Source of the DNA: Clostridium sp. K13
GTDB lineage: Bacteria > Bacillota > Clostridia > Clostridiales > Clostridiaceae
Direction of reading: 5' to 3'
DNA length: 52,476 bases
NCBI RefSeq assembly: GCF_019734195.1
Contig: NZ_JAASHM010000023.1
Span: 1 to 52,476, forward strand
The position numbers and the translations under genes are program-made. The notes beneath the pieces were generated by a model. It saw only the letters and a program-made list of their open reading frames with translations. It made no database searches and was not told the DNA's origin. Each line of letters opens with the position of its first letter. The stretch's first letter is position 1. This document shows positions 28,358 to 38,023 of the stretch, piece after piece.

Positions 28358-31300
28358 TTATTTTAATTTTACTTTTAATGTTAATATTTCAAATGGCTTC
28401 ATTTCAAATGATACTTTGTTGCCATCTTTGCTTAACTCTGAAATATCAGTTTCCATTAAATTACACTCTTTAACTGATTCAATCTCACTAATCATTTCTA
28501 AAGTAACATTAGTTCTCATATTATGACATTCATACATTCTTATTACTAATTCATCAGAATCTTCAGCCTTTTTAATAACTTCTATAATTACATTATCTTT
28601 ATCTACCTTTACAAGTGAAGACTTGCTTTCTAAACTACCCTCATGAGCTTCTTCTACTTTAGAATATAGAGGAACATTTAAATTGTATGCCATTTTAACA
28701 GTTCCTGCATCTTTATAATCTCCAGTATGAGGATAAATTGAATATATGAAGTTATGCACTTCCTGATCACTTGTAGTATTAGGTAAAATTCCACTCTTTA
28801 ATAAAGTTAATCGCATTACTCCATCTAAAATATCATGGCCATACTTACTATTATTCATAAGTGAAACTCCATAGTTTCCTTCTGATAAATCAACCCACTT
28901 ATGTCCGCAAACTTCAAATCTAGCTTCATCCCAGCTAGTATTTCTATGAGTTGGTCTTTTTACATTACCATATTGAATTTCATAAGTTGCTTCATTTGAG
29001 TTAATATCAACTGGGAATGCAGCTTTAAGTAATACTTGTGACTCTTTCCAGTCTATATTTGTATCAAAATCAATTCTTGGAATATCATTATAAATATACA
29101 CCTTTTGAATTATTGTTGAGTCTTGGAACTTTCTCTTTATTTCTAAAGTACTTCTAACATTTCCTCTTTCAATTACTTCAATATGCTGAACATCATTTAC
29201 TAACCACATTTTTTCATCATAATAGATATCGATATCCCAGTTATCATAATCCATTGGTTTATCTTCAAAGGCTTGTAAAACATTTGCTGTTTGTCCTTCT
29301 TTTAATACTTCTCTATTTGATTTCTTATCAATTATAGAAGTTATATTTCCTTCTTCGTTAATTTTAATATCAAAGAATTTGTTTTCAATATAATTTTTCT
29401 CAATAGTTAAATTAGTACTTGATGATTTAGTAGCTTCAATTATCTCAAAAGCTTTGTGTCCATTTGCTGGAATTCCTTTAGCAAAGAATATTGCTTTTCC
29501 ATCATCAATTAATTGACATTCAATTTCTTCATTTCCATCTAAAACAGCTGGCATATTAATATCACTTGGAACTTCAAATTCAACAATATCATCTCTATCA
29601 AAGCCTAAAGTATTAAATACAACTACTGATTTATTCTTTAAACTAATATTTTCTGCAATGTAATTAATTCCATCTGCAAGCATTTCTTTTCCTGAACCTA
29701 TAATTCTCTTATAATCTTCATCTGTAACATCATATACTTTTTTAATAGATGTTCCTGGTAAAATATCATGGAATTGATTTAATAAAATATTTTCCCAATT
29801 TTTATTTATATTTTCTGCTGGATACTCTTTTCCTAATAGCATTGCTAATGAATTAACCTTTTCAGTTGACTCATAAAGCTGCTCACTTATTCTATTGTCT
29901 CTCTTATTTCTTGCCATTGAAGTATAAGTTCCTCTATGATATTCAAGGTATAATTCCCCAACCCATCTAGGTAATCTCTTATTTCCTTCAACTTTCTTTT
30001 CTAATTTTTTAAAGTAATCTAATGAATTTCCAAGCTTAACCTTAGGCATTCCTGGTATTCCTTTTGCCATTCTTCTACCTGTTTCTAGCATTTCATAACT
30101 TACTCCGCCACCACCGTCTCCGTAGCCATAGCAAACTAATACATCATCATTAATTTCTTTTTGTTGATATCTATCCCATGCACCTTTAATAGATCCTGGA
30201 TGTAAAATTCCATTATATGTTGTAAAGTGACATTTTTTATCTTGATTTGGATCAGTTGTAGTTATAAAATGTGTTAGAATCTCTGTTCCATCTATTCCTT
30301 TCCACATGAAAGTATCATAAGGCATTTTGTTAAATTGATTCCATGCAATCTTTGTAGTCATGAAGTAATTAACATTTGACTTCTTTAATATTTGTGGAAG
30401 TGCTGCTGAATATCCAAATACATCTGGTAACCATAAAACTTCATTTTCAACATTAAACTCTTCTTTAAAGAATCTCTTTCCATGAAGAATTTGTCTTATT
30501 AGTGATTCACCTGAAGTTACATTACAATCTGCTTCAAGCCACATTGCTCCTTCTGGTTCCCAAACACCTTCCTTAACTTTTTCCTTTATTTTTTCATATA
30601 TATCAGGATAATCCTCTTTTATAAATTTATATAATTGAGGTTGTGAAGACATAAATATATATTCTGGATATTGATCCATTAACTTAAGAACAGTAGAAAA
30701 ACTTCTTCCAACTTTTTCTCTTGTTTGTGCTACAGTCCACCACCAAGCTACATCTATATGAGTATGTCCTACACAAGTAGCTACATAATCTTCATGTCCG
30801 CATAACTTTTCATAAAATTCAACTTCTAAGAATTCATTTGCTTTTTTTATACTTTCATTATACTCCTTTGAAAATACTTTTCTTAAATCTAATAAATTTA
30901 TAGCATCATTTAATACTAAAAGCATATCTATTCTTTTTTTATCATCTTCATCTATTTTTTCACAGCTCCATACTGGTACTTGTAAATTAAAATATAAGTC
31001 TCTTGCTGCTAAATCTATAGTTACTAAGCTTGCATTTAAAGTAAGTCTCTTATCCCAAGTTCTACCTGTATAAGAATGTAAATCTATCTCATATACTTCT
31101 CCTGCTTTTGCATTATTAGTTAAAATAACTTCTCTATGATTTATATCTAATCCTTGTATATGCTCACCATTAACATAAAGAATAAATTGTGGATTAACAG
31201 CATCCCAGCCCTCTTCAAAAGCATATATATCTAAAGCTAAAACTTGTCCTTCAAACTCTTGTGGTACTGTTACTGAAGTTCTAAACCAAAAATGTTTATC

Positions 31301-31489
31301 ATCAGTTCCTCCCCAATTATCTTTATCAGAATTAAAATTTATCCATTCACTAGTGTCACTATTTATTGCTTCTATTCCTAAAAAATTTCCTTCCTTATAT
31401 TGAAAATTTTTTATTTCTAATTTGTTAGTATATACATTTTCCTTAATGTCTGTTGCTATTTTTCTAACTCTTTCTAATATATAACGCAT
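28358..31489 (-). CDS. Cytosolic GH38 alpha-mannosidase
   Basis: A 1043-residue exo-alpha-mannosidase acting on imported N-glycan. The N-terminal beta domain (about 1-220) includes NPQFILYVNGEHIQG. The catalytic barrel begins with GHTHIDVAWWW (zinc ligands H244 and D246), the nucleophile is Asp321 in EADCNVTSGES, and further GH38 motifs are WLPDVFGYSAALPQ, WNQFNKMPYDTF and LLNQFHDILPGTS. A large C-terminal beta domain ends the protein, which has no signal peptide. The longest frame starts at 31498, but AAAGG abuts that ATG; the ATG at 31489 has 9-base spacing. A decayed paralogue lies at 33873-35821. Its own operator-bearing promoter is at 31622. Confidence 0.92.
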   Translation of the reverse strand: MRYILERVRKIATDIKENVYTNKLEIKNFQYKEGNFLGIEAINSDTSEWINFNSDKDNWGGTDDKHFWFRTSVTVPQEFEGQVLALDIYAFEEGWDAVNPQFILYVNGEHIQGLDINHREVILTNNAKAGEVYEIDLHSYTGRTWDKRLTLNASLVTIDLAARDLYFNLQVPVWSCEKIDEDDKKRIDMLLVLNDAINLLDLRKVFSKEYNESIKKANEFLEVEFYEKLCGHEDYVATCVGHTHIDVAWWWTVAQTREKVGRSFSTVLKLMDQYPEYIFMSSQPQLYKFIKEDYPDIYEKIKEKVKEGVWEPEGAMWLEADCNVTSGESLIRQILHGKRFFKEEFNVENEVLWLPDVFGYSAALPQILKKSNVNYFMTTKIAWNQFNKMPYDTFMWKGIDGTEILTHFITTTDPNQDKKCHFTTYNGILHPGSIKGAWDRYQQKEINDDVLVCYGYGDGGGGVSYEMLETGRRMAKGIPGMPKVKLGNSLDYFKKLEKKVEGNKRLPRWVGELYLEYHRGTYTSMARNKRDNRISEQLYESTEKVNSLAMLLGKEYPAENINKNWENILLNQFHDILPGTSIKKVYDVTDEDYKRIIGSGKEMLADGINYIAENISLKNKSVVVFNTLGFDRDDIVEFEVPSDINMPAVLDGNEEIECQLIDDGKAIFFAKGIPANGHKAFEIIEATKSSSTNLTIEKNYIENKFFDIKINEEGNITSIIDKKSNREVLKEGQTANVLQAFEDKPMDYDNWDIDIYYDEKMWLVNDVQHIEVIERGNVRSTLEIKRKFQDSTIIQKVYIYNDIPRIDFDTNIDWKESQVLLKAAFPVDINSNEATYEIQYGNVKRPTHRNTSWDEARFEVCGHKWVDLSEGNYGVSLMNNSKYGHDILDGVMRLTLLKSGILPNTTSDQEVHNFIYSIYPHTGDYKDAGTVKMAYNLNVPLYSKVEEAHEGSLESKSSLVKVDKDNVIIEVIKKAEDSDELVIRMYECHNMRTNVTLEMISEIESVKECNLMETDISELSKDGNKVSFEMKPFEILTLKVKLK

Positions 31490-31621
31490 AATTCTCATCC
31501 TTTATTAAAAATAATATTTTTATAAGATTTATATTTAAATCTTTCTTTGAGTTAAGAATACCATACTGAATATTTTCTTTATAGTTGACAAATTTTATAT
31601 TTATTGAACTTTTTTCACTTT

Positions 31622-31635
31622 TGTAATTGTTTACT
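31622..31635 (-). promoter_or_regulatory. Operator-like repeat upstream of GH38
   Basis: The minus-strand sequence AGTAAACAATTACA is the third copy of the locus motif (consensus TGTAAACAATTACA). It lies 133 bases before the GH38 start. The -10 region here is weak (TTTAAA), unlike the copies at 27271 and 33287, which suggests dependence on an activator or a weak promoter. Confidence 0.45.
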
Positions 31636-31714
31636 TATTTTTTTAAAGCTACTTACAGTTTTCGTATTAATAACTTCCTCTAACTTTTATACATTTAGTA
31701 TAATCAATAAAAAA

Positions 31715-31758
31715 GAGCCCTTCAAAATAACTTATATTAAGTTTCTTTTGAAGAGCTC
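31715..31758 (-). terminator. Terminator of the solute-binding protein gene
   Basis: A 13-bp stem with one wobble (31746-31758 with 31715-31727), 18-base loop, and a TTTTTT tail on the minus strand, 17 bases past the lipoprotein stop. Confidence 0.8.
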
Positions 31759-31775
31759 ATATTTACAAGATTATA

Positions 31776-33230
31776 TTAGTTTTCAGCTTTCCATGCATCA
31801 ATTTGAGTTTGCATTTCATCAATAACTTTTTGTAATCCTTGTTCTTTTAATTTTGTATTCATTTTATCTAAATATTCATCAATATCAACAGAACCACTAT
31901 ATAATGCGAACTTAAATTCACTTAAAACATTACTAATAGCAGCTAATTCATTAGTAACATTTGATATATCAAATTTAAATCCTAAAGCTTCTGAAGCTAT
32001 AGATTCATCATTGAATTTTTGGAAGTCATCCCATTTAGTTTCTGGTTCTCCTTCAAGAACGTAGTTAATGAATAAGTTACCAAAAGCAAAGTGAGCAACA
32101 TCGTAATCTGCATGCTTTTCTGTATATTTGATTGTCTTATCTCCTACTTTTTCGTAATGAACACCTTCGATTCCATAAACAACTAAGTTCTTTAAGTATT
32201 CATCAGTATTTAATAAGTTTAAGAATTCAATAGCTTTTTCTTTATTCTTAGAGTTTGCAGAAACAGCCATCATTGAACCAGTAGTTGAACCATTTGTGAT
32301 ATATGCATCAGTAACATTTGAAGTAACAACTTCATATTTTAAGTTTTCAGACCATAATCTATCAGCATAAGGTTGTCCATCAGCTTTATCTACAAATCTT
32401 TTAACTGATTCATCACCATCAGTTGTAGCAGCATCACCATTTATATATCCTAATTCAAAGAATCTTCTCATAATTTCAAGTTGACTCTTAAGGAAATCAG
32501 TTTCATATAAGTTTTTAACTGTTAATGATTCATCATCAAAAGCAACCCCAACTGGTTCTACGATTTCATCAAATAATTGTGGTGTACGTGTTCCTTTAGC
32601 TATATAAAGTGGAACTACATCTGGTTCGTTTTCCTTTATAAGCTTTAACCATGGTTCTAAATCTTCTAATGAGTGTATATCTTCATATGGAATGTTATAT
32701 TTATCTACATATTCCTTAGTAAATCTCCACATTGGTGCAGCTGCAATTTCCTTTTGAGTAGGAACTGCATAAATTTTACCATCTATTTCAGCACCATCCC
32801 AGAATCTTTTATCAACAGCTTCATATGTTTCTTTTAAAGTTGTATCTAAATATTCACTTAAATCTAAGAATGCACCCTTTCTTGCATTTCCAATATAATC
32901 ACCTGCCCAAGAACAAGTAAATGCTATATCATAATCTTCTCCTGAATTAATAACCATAGATATTTTTTGGCTGTAATCCCCAAATCCTGAGAATTTCATA
33001 TTAACTGTTGCATTCATTTTTTCAAGTAAATATTCATTTATTTTTGCTTGAACATCTGTTAAATCGTTTGGCTCATTTCCTATACAATACCAAACTAATT
33101 CTGTAGGCTTCTCATCCTTTCCACCTGATGTAGCTGTACTACTATTTCCTGAATTACTTCCACATCCAACTAGCATAGTTGAGACAGTTGCTACACATGT
33201 AGCTAATGATACTATTTTTTTAAATTTCAT
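31776..33230 (-). CDS. Sugar ABC transporter solute-binding lipoprotein (LplA type)
   Basis: A roughly 484-residue lipoprotein that captures oligosaccharide at the membrane surface. It has a signal peptide with lipobox LVGC (cysteine at about 23), a Ser/Gly/Asn-rich tether and a family 1-type binding fold starting at ELVWYCIGNEPND. Length and sequence style match LplA/YtcQ proteins that work with LplB/LplC permeases. The longest frame starts at 33260, but ATG 33230 has GGGGGAGG at ideal distance. It is separated from its permeases (35877-37862) by the ruined GH38 gene and a decayed stretch, and has its own operator-bearing promoter at 33287 and terminator at 31715. Confidence 0.88.
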   Translation of the reverse strand: MKFKKIVSLATCVATVSTMLVGCGSNSGNSSTATSGGKDEKPTELVWYCIGNEPNDLTDVQAKINEYLLEKMNATVNMKFSGFGDYSQKISMVINSGEDYDIAFTCSWAGDYIGNARKGAFLDLSEYLDTTLKETYEAVDKRFWDGAEIDGKIYAVPTQKEIAAAPMWRFTKEYVDKYNIPYEDIHSLEDLEPWLKLIKENEPDVVPLYIAKGTRTPQLFDEIVEPVGVAFDDESLTVKNLYETDFLKSQLEIMRRFFELGYINGDAATTDGDESVKRFVDKADGQPYADRLWSENLKYEVVTSNVTDAYITNGSTTGSMMAVSANSKNKEKAIEFLNLLNTDEYLKNLVVYGIEGVHYEKVGDKTIKYTEKHADYDVAHFAFGNLFINYVLEGEPETKWDDFQKFNDESIASEALGFKFDISNVTNELAAISNVLSEFKFALYSGSVDIDEYLDKMNTKLKEQGLQKVIDEMQTQIDAWKAEN

Positions 33231-33286
33231 ATGTTTTTCCTCCCCCATATTTCTCAACACTTTTTATATTCTTTACAACATCTCTT

Positions 33287-33311
33287 TGATATTGTTTACA
33301 TTTTTATTATA
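33287..33311 (-). promoter_or_regulatory. Promoter -10 with operator-like repeat upstream of the lipoprotein gene
   Basis: On the minus strand TATAAT (33306-33311) is followed five bases later by TGTAAACAATATCA (33287-33300). The geometry is identical to that at 27271-27295. No good -35 was seen. Confidence 0.5.
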
Positions 33312-33800
33312 ACTTGCTTCACAGGATTTTCATATTGTATATTTTCTATATTTAGTTGATAAATTCTATACGTTATTTGAATATTTTCACCTTATAAGTT
33401 TTTTATTAAATTTGATATTTATTAAATTCCTATAATATGTTGTTCACCTTGATTTAAACCATTAAGCTCTAATAATAAGAACTATATTATGATTGAAAAA
33501 CTTATCATTTCTCCTCCAGTCATATGATCACAATATTTCAATAAAGTTGAGATAACCATACTTAAAGATAACTATACTCTCAGTTCCGTGAGCACTCTTT
33601 TACCACACTTCTGGAATATAACTAATATACATGTAGTCTCTCATATTATACAATAGATTCATGCTTTCAACTATAATAGTAGGAACTTAAAATTCAAATA
33701 ACCTCTTTCCAATACTACATGTATCTAATTCATCTTTTTATCTACTTTTATGAATATCTCCAATATTAATTTTCTTTAATATATAAGTTCATAATTTTGT
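33312..33800. other. Non-coding stretch, probably decayed sequence
   Basis: About 490 bases between the lipoprotein promoter and the terminator of the GH38 remnant. No frame is open for more than a few dozen codons on either strand. The minus strand has short protein-like runs broken by stops (for example MRDYMYISYIPEVW and KYGYLNFIEIL), and base composition is less AT-extreme than normal spacers here. This looks like an old gene remnant, but I cannot identify it. Confidence 0.35.
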
Positions 33801-33807
33801 TAACTAA

Positions 33808-33852
33808 AAATAGCAAAGGATGCTGTATTTTATACAACATCCTTTGCTATTT
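33808..33852 (-). terminator. Terminator behind the GH38 remnant
   Basis: A 20-bp stem with one wobble (33808-33827 with 33833-33852), 5-base loop and TTTTT tail on the minus strand. It would end the permease transcript. Confidence 0.85.
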
Positions 33853-33872
33853 TTAATAATATCTATATATTA

Positions 33873-35821
33873 TTATTTTAATTGTACTTTAAATGTTTTT
33901 ATTTCATAAGGTTTTATAATAAAACTAAACTCCTTATTATTACTTACCAATTTCTTTTCGTTGTTTTCTAACATATCACATTCATATACCTACTCTAATT
34001 CTCTCATAAATTCTAATTTACAATTTGTACGTTTATTTTCAAATTCGTATAGCCTAATTATAGTTTCATTACTATCTTCAGCTTTTTTAATAACTTCAAT
34101 AATTACATTTTCTTTATCTACATTTACAAAGCTTACCTTTTTATCTAATACTCCACTATGTGACCCTTCAACTTTTGTAAATAACTCAGTATTTAATCCA
34201 TATGCTAATTGTGTAGTTTTAGCTTCCTTCCAAATTCCTTCATGTACATATATAGAATAAGTAAATCTATGTTCCTCTTGATCTGCAACTGGATTTGGAT
34301 CTGTTCCTGATTTAAGCATAGTTAATCTCATATTTCCATTTTTAATGTCATATCCATACTTACAATTATTTAACATTGATACACCAAAATCCCCCTCTGA
34401 TATATCAACCCATTTATGACCAACAGATTCAAACTGTGCTAATTCCCACGATGTATTTTCATGTGTAGGCCTTGTTATATTGCCATATTGAATTTCATAA
34501 GTTGCCTCATTAGTGTGTATATCAACCGGAAAAGCTGTTTTTAATACAATATCATGTTCCTTCCAATCTATATAGGAATCAAAATCTATTCTAGGAATAT
34601 CATTATAAATATAAATATTTTGTATTATTTTTGAGTTTAAGAATTTTCTTTCAACTCTTAAAGTACTTCTTACTAGACCTCTTTCAACAACATTTATACT
34701 TTGAATATCATCTACTATCCACATTTTCTCTTTATAGTATATATCAATATCCCAGTTATCAAAACACATAGGCTTACCTTCAAATGCCTGTATTTGATTT
34801 GCAATAGCACCTTCTTTTAATACTTCTCTATTTGTCTTTTTATCTATTATAGATTTAATTTGACCTTTAGAATCGAATCCTATTTTTATAAAATTATTTT
34901 CTCCTAGTTCTTTATTTAAAATAATAATATTATCTCTTAACTCTACTGTACTCTCAACTAATTCAAAGGTTTTATACCCATTAGCTGGTATATTTTCAGC
35001 GAAGAAAATAGCTTTATTCTTATCAATTTTTTGGCAAACAATTGATTTTCCATCTTCATCTATTAATCCTACATTATTTATATTTTTAGGAATTTCAAAT
35101 GTAGCTATATCAGATCTTTCAAAGCCTAAAGAGTTAAAGACTACTACACTTTTCTTATCTAAGCTTATATTAGAAGATATATAATTAATACCATTATCAA
35201 CTATCTCTTCTCCAGTTTTCAATAACTCCTTATATTCAACATCTGTAACATCATATACCTCTTTTATAGATGAACCTGGTATTATATCATGGAATTCATT
35301 TAATAATATCTTTTCCCATGAGTTTCTTATCTCATTTGCTGGATATCTTGCACCTTCTATCATTGCTATTTGCTCTTATTAAGCTTTCATCATATTCTTC
35401 AGATTTAGGTGTCCTAAAATCTATTAAATTTATAGAATCATTTAATACCCTAATCATATCTATTCTTTTTTTATCATCTTTATCAAGTTGCTTACATACA
35501 TCTACTGGAACTTTTAAGTTGAAATATAATTTTCTACCTTCTTCATCTACTACTAATTTCCCACCTAATGTTACTTTTCTATCAAAGACTCTACCTGCAT
35601 ATGCATGTAAATCTATTTCATATTTAGTACCTGGAACTGCATCATGAGTTAATATAAATTCTTGATGATTTACATCCAATCCTTGAAGCTTTTCTCCATT
35701 TACAAATAATATAAATTGTGGATTAGTAACATTGTCCCAATTTTCTGCATAAGTATAAAAAATATATATTTTTATCTATTTCTCTACATATTTTTTCTAG
35801 TCTCTCTAATAAGTAATGCAT
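33873..35821 (-). pseudogene. Decayed GH38 alpha-mannosidase, paralogue of the intact gene
   Basis: The ATG at 35821 follows GAGGTG and begins MHYLLERLEKI, matching MRYILERVRKI of the intact GH38. After about 20 codons the match jumps to TYAENWDNVTNPQFILFVNG, so about 67 codons are missing. It runs to EEYDESLIRAN, then jumps, in another frame, to AMIEGARYPANEIRNSWE near 35363. This second deletion removes about 330 codons, including the zinc ligands and nucleophile. A TAG at about 33990 interrupts the C-terminus, yet the next 38 codons in the same frame (VYECDMLENNEKKL to FKVQLK) still match and end at TAA 33873. No activity is possible. It follows the permease genes by 56 bases, suggesting that the original transport operon included this mannosidase. 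Confidence 0.92.
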
Positions 35822-35876
35822 ATTACACCTCTTAAACAACTTTTTTTATTATAAAACTTCTATAAAGTAATATTTA

Positions 35877-36881
35877 TTATTCCTTAACTGCTCCAATTGT
35901 TAATCCACTTACAAAGTATCTTTGGAAGAAAGGATAAGTTATTATAATTGGTAATGTTGAAATAACAACTATAGCCATTTTAGAAGTTTCTTTTGGCAAT
36001 GTTGCAGCAATAGATGTTGTATTTGATCCTAATGCAGATGCGTTAGTAGCTAAGAATTCTACTGATTTTTCAATTCTTATAAGAATATACTGTAATGGCA
36101 TTAATGCACCTTCATCTATATATAACATTGCATTAAACCAGTCATTCCAATATCCTAATGCTAAGAATAATGAAATTGTTGCAATACCAGGTATTGAAAT
36201 TGGTAATACAATTTTCAAGAATGTTCTCCACTCAGATGCTCCATCTATTTTAGCTGATTCTAGTATAGCTTCAGGAACTGAAGTTTTAAAGAATGTTCTT
36301 AAAATAATTATATTAAAGGAACTAACACATATCGGTAATATAAGAGCTAATAAACTATTTTTTAACCCTAAGAATTTTGTTATAACTAAGTAACTTGAAA
36401 CCATACCACCTGAGAATAACATAGGAATAAATATTAGCTTTGTGAAAAAGCCTCTATATGCAAAACTTCTTCTAGATATTGCATAAGCAAACATTGCCAT
36501 TACTAAAACCCCAAGTACTGTTCCTGTTACTGTAACAAAAATTGTAATACCATATGAATTTATTATAGAAGCACTTGATGAAAAGATATATTCATAAGCT
36601 TCAAAACTCCACTCTTTTGGTAAAAATGAATAACCATTTGTTTTTATATAATCTTCACTTGTAAATGATATTATCAAAACAAATATAAATGGTATAATAC
36701 ATGCTGCAGATATAAGCGCAAATATTATATTTAATATAAAGTTTGTTGGTTTTGAAACTCTATTAAATCTACTAACTGTGTCTTCTTGTTCTTCTTTTTT
36801 TGATTTTCTCCTATCTGACATTTTACTTTTTAATGCTTTTACCTTACTTTCCTTTTGTTGTTCTATCTTAATTGATTCCAT
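35877..36881 (-). CDS. Sugar ABC transporter permease (LplC/YtcP type)
   Basis: An inner-membrane permease of about 334 residues with six membrane segments. A charged cytosolic N-terminus of about 45 residues precedes the first helix. The EAA coupling loop ESAKIDGASEWRTFLKIVLP (about 215-234) meets the ATPase. The longest frame starts at GTG 36893; the ATG at 36881 after GGTGGTGAG is preferred. It follows the LplB-type permease by about 20 bases, so they form one unit. Confidence 0.9.
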   Translation of the reverse strand: MESIKIEQQKESKVKALKSKMSDRRKSKKEEQEDTVSRFNRVSKPTNFILNIIFALISAACIIPFIFVLIISFTSEDYIKTNGYSFLPKEWSFEAYEYIFSSSASIINSYGITIFVTVTGTVLGVLVMAMFAYAISRRSFAYRGFFTKLIFIPMLFSGGMVSSYLVITKFLGLKNSLLALILPICVSSFNIIILRTFFKTSVPEAILESAKIDGASEWRTFLKIVLPISIPGIATISLFLALGYWNDWFNAMLYIDEGALMPLQYILIRIEKSVEFLATNASALGSNTTSIAATLPKETSKMAIVVISTLPIIITYPFFQRYFVSGLTIGAVKE

Positions 36882-36902
36882 TAATCTCACCACCTATATT
36901 TT

Positions 36903-37862
36903 TTAGAAAAATGCGTTTTCATTATCTACTTTTCTTACAATTCCATTAGTAACTAATATTAAAACTAATCCCACCACAGATTGATATAAACCTGCTGCTG
37001 TACTCATTCCAATATTTCCAAGATTCATAAGTGCTCTATAAACATAAGTATCAATAACATTTGTTACGGAATATAATGCTCCTGAATCCTTAGGTAATTG
37101 ATAGAATAGTCCAAAGTCTGATTTGAATGCACCACCTACAGCTGTAATAAACATTATTATTAAAACTGGCTTTAATAATGGTATTGTTATATTTTTAATT
37201 TGTTGCCATTTCGTAGCTCCATCAATCATTGCTGCTTCATAATATGATTTATCTATTCCGCATATAGATGCTAAATATATTACTGTTCCATATCCTATTG
37301 ATTTCCATTGACTCATAAATACAAGTATAAATGGCCAAACTTTTGTTTCTGTATACCAAGATACACCTTCCTGACCAAAAGAAGCTAGTAAATTGTTTAC
37401 ATAACCTTGCGTTGGACTTAAGAATGCATATAAGCAATAACTTACAACAACCCAAGATAAGAAATATGGTAAAAACATTGCTGTTTGATAAAATTTAGAT
37501 AACCTCTTATTAAAAAGCTCTCTAAGTAATATTGCTAATGAAACTGGAATTACTATTCCTAGTATTATAAAAGTAATATTATATAAAACTGTATTTTTAG
37601 TAATTAACCAAGCATCACTACTTTGAAATAAGAATTTAAAATTAGCTAATCCAACCCATTCACTATTAAATAAACTTTCTATAAACCCGCCTTGAATTCT
37701 CCAATTCTTAAATGCTATTACAACCCCTACCATAGGTAGATATGCAAATATTAGGAACCAAATCGTTCCTGGAATAGTTAATCCTAAAAGTTCTCTATTC
37801 TCCTTTAATGTTTTCCATTTGCTCTTTTTTATAACAAACTCTGAGCCTTTTGCTTTTTTCAT
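36903..37862 (-). CDS. Sugar ABC transporter permease (LplB type)
   Basis: A 319-residue inner-membrane permease with six membrane segments and the EAA loop EAAMIDGATKWQQIKNITIP at about 203-222. GGGGAGG lies eight bases before the ATG. First gene of the permease transcript, under the operator-like site at 37882. Like other LplBC pairs it has no dedicated ATPase nearby, so a shared MsmX-type ATPase elsewhere is inferred. Confidence 0.9.
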   Translation of the reverse strand: MKKAKGSEFVIKKSKWKTLKENRELLGLTIPGTIWFLIFAYLPMVGVVIAFKNWRIQGGFIESLFNSEWVGLANFKFLFQSSDAWLITKNTVLYNITFIILGIVIPVSLAILLRELFNKRLSKFYQTAMFLPYFLSWVVVSYCLYAFLSPTQGYVNNLLASFGQEGVSWYTETKVWPFILVFMSQWKSIGYGTVIYLASICGIDKSYYEAAMIDGATKWQQIKNITIPLLKPVLIIMFITAVGGAFKSDFGLFYQLPKDSGALYSVTNVIDTYVYRALMNLGNIGMSTAAGLYQSVVGLVLILVTNGIVRKVDNENAFF

Positions 37863-37881
37863 ATAAATTCCTCCCCTTTTT

Positions 37882-37895
37882 TGTAATCGTTTATC
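37882..37895 (-). promoter_or_regulatory. Operator-like repeat upstream of the permease genes
   Basis: The minus-strand sequence GATAAACGATTACA fits the cre pattern TGNAANCGNTNNCA at every fixed position except the first two. It is the fourth member of the locus motif and lies 20 bases before the start codon. A possible -10 (TATATT) is just upstream. Confidence 0.45.
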
Positions 37896-37973
37896 TAAAT
37901 AAAATATACCATATTTACCTATTATGCTTATAGTTGAATAAATTTAGATTTAGTGTACAAATTGAAAAAAAAC

Positions 37974-38013
37974 ACAGATAGCATACAATTTATTAATATC
38001 GTATACTATCTGT
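37974..38013 (-). terminator. Terminator of the two-component operon
   Basis: A 13-bp stem with one wobble (38001-38013 with 37974-37986), 14-base loop and a TTTTTTTT tail on the minus strand, 11 bases past the response regulator stop. Confidence 0.85.
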
Positions 38014-38023
38014 ATCTAATTTT

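Noticed and set aside
37249..37455. A 68-codon frame overlapping the LplB-type permease on the same strand
   Set aside because: It lies out of frame within an intact, conserved permease gene and lacks a ribosome site.
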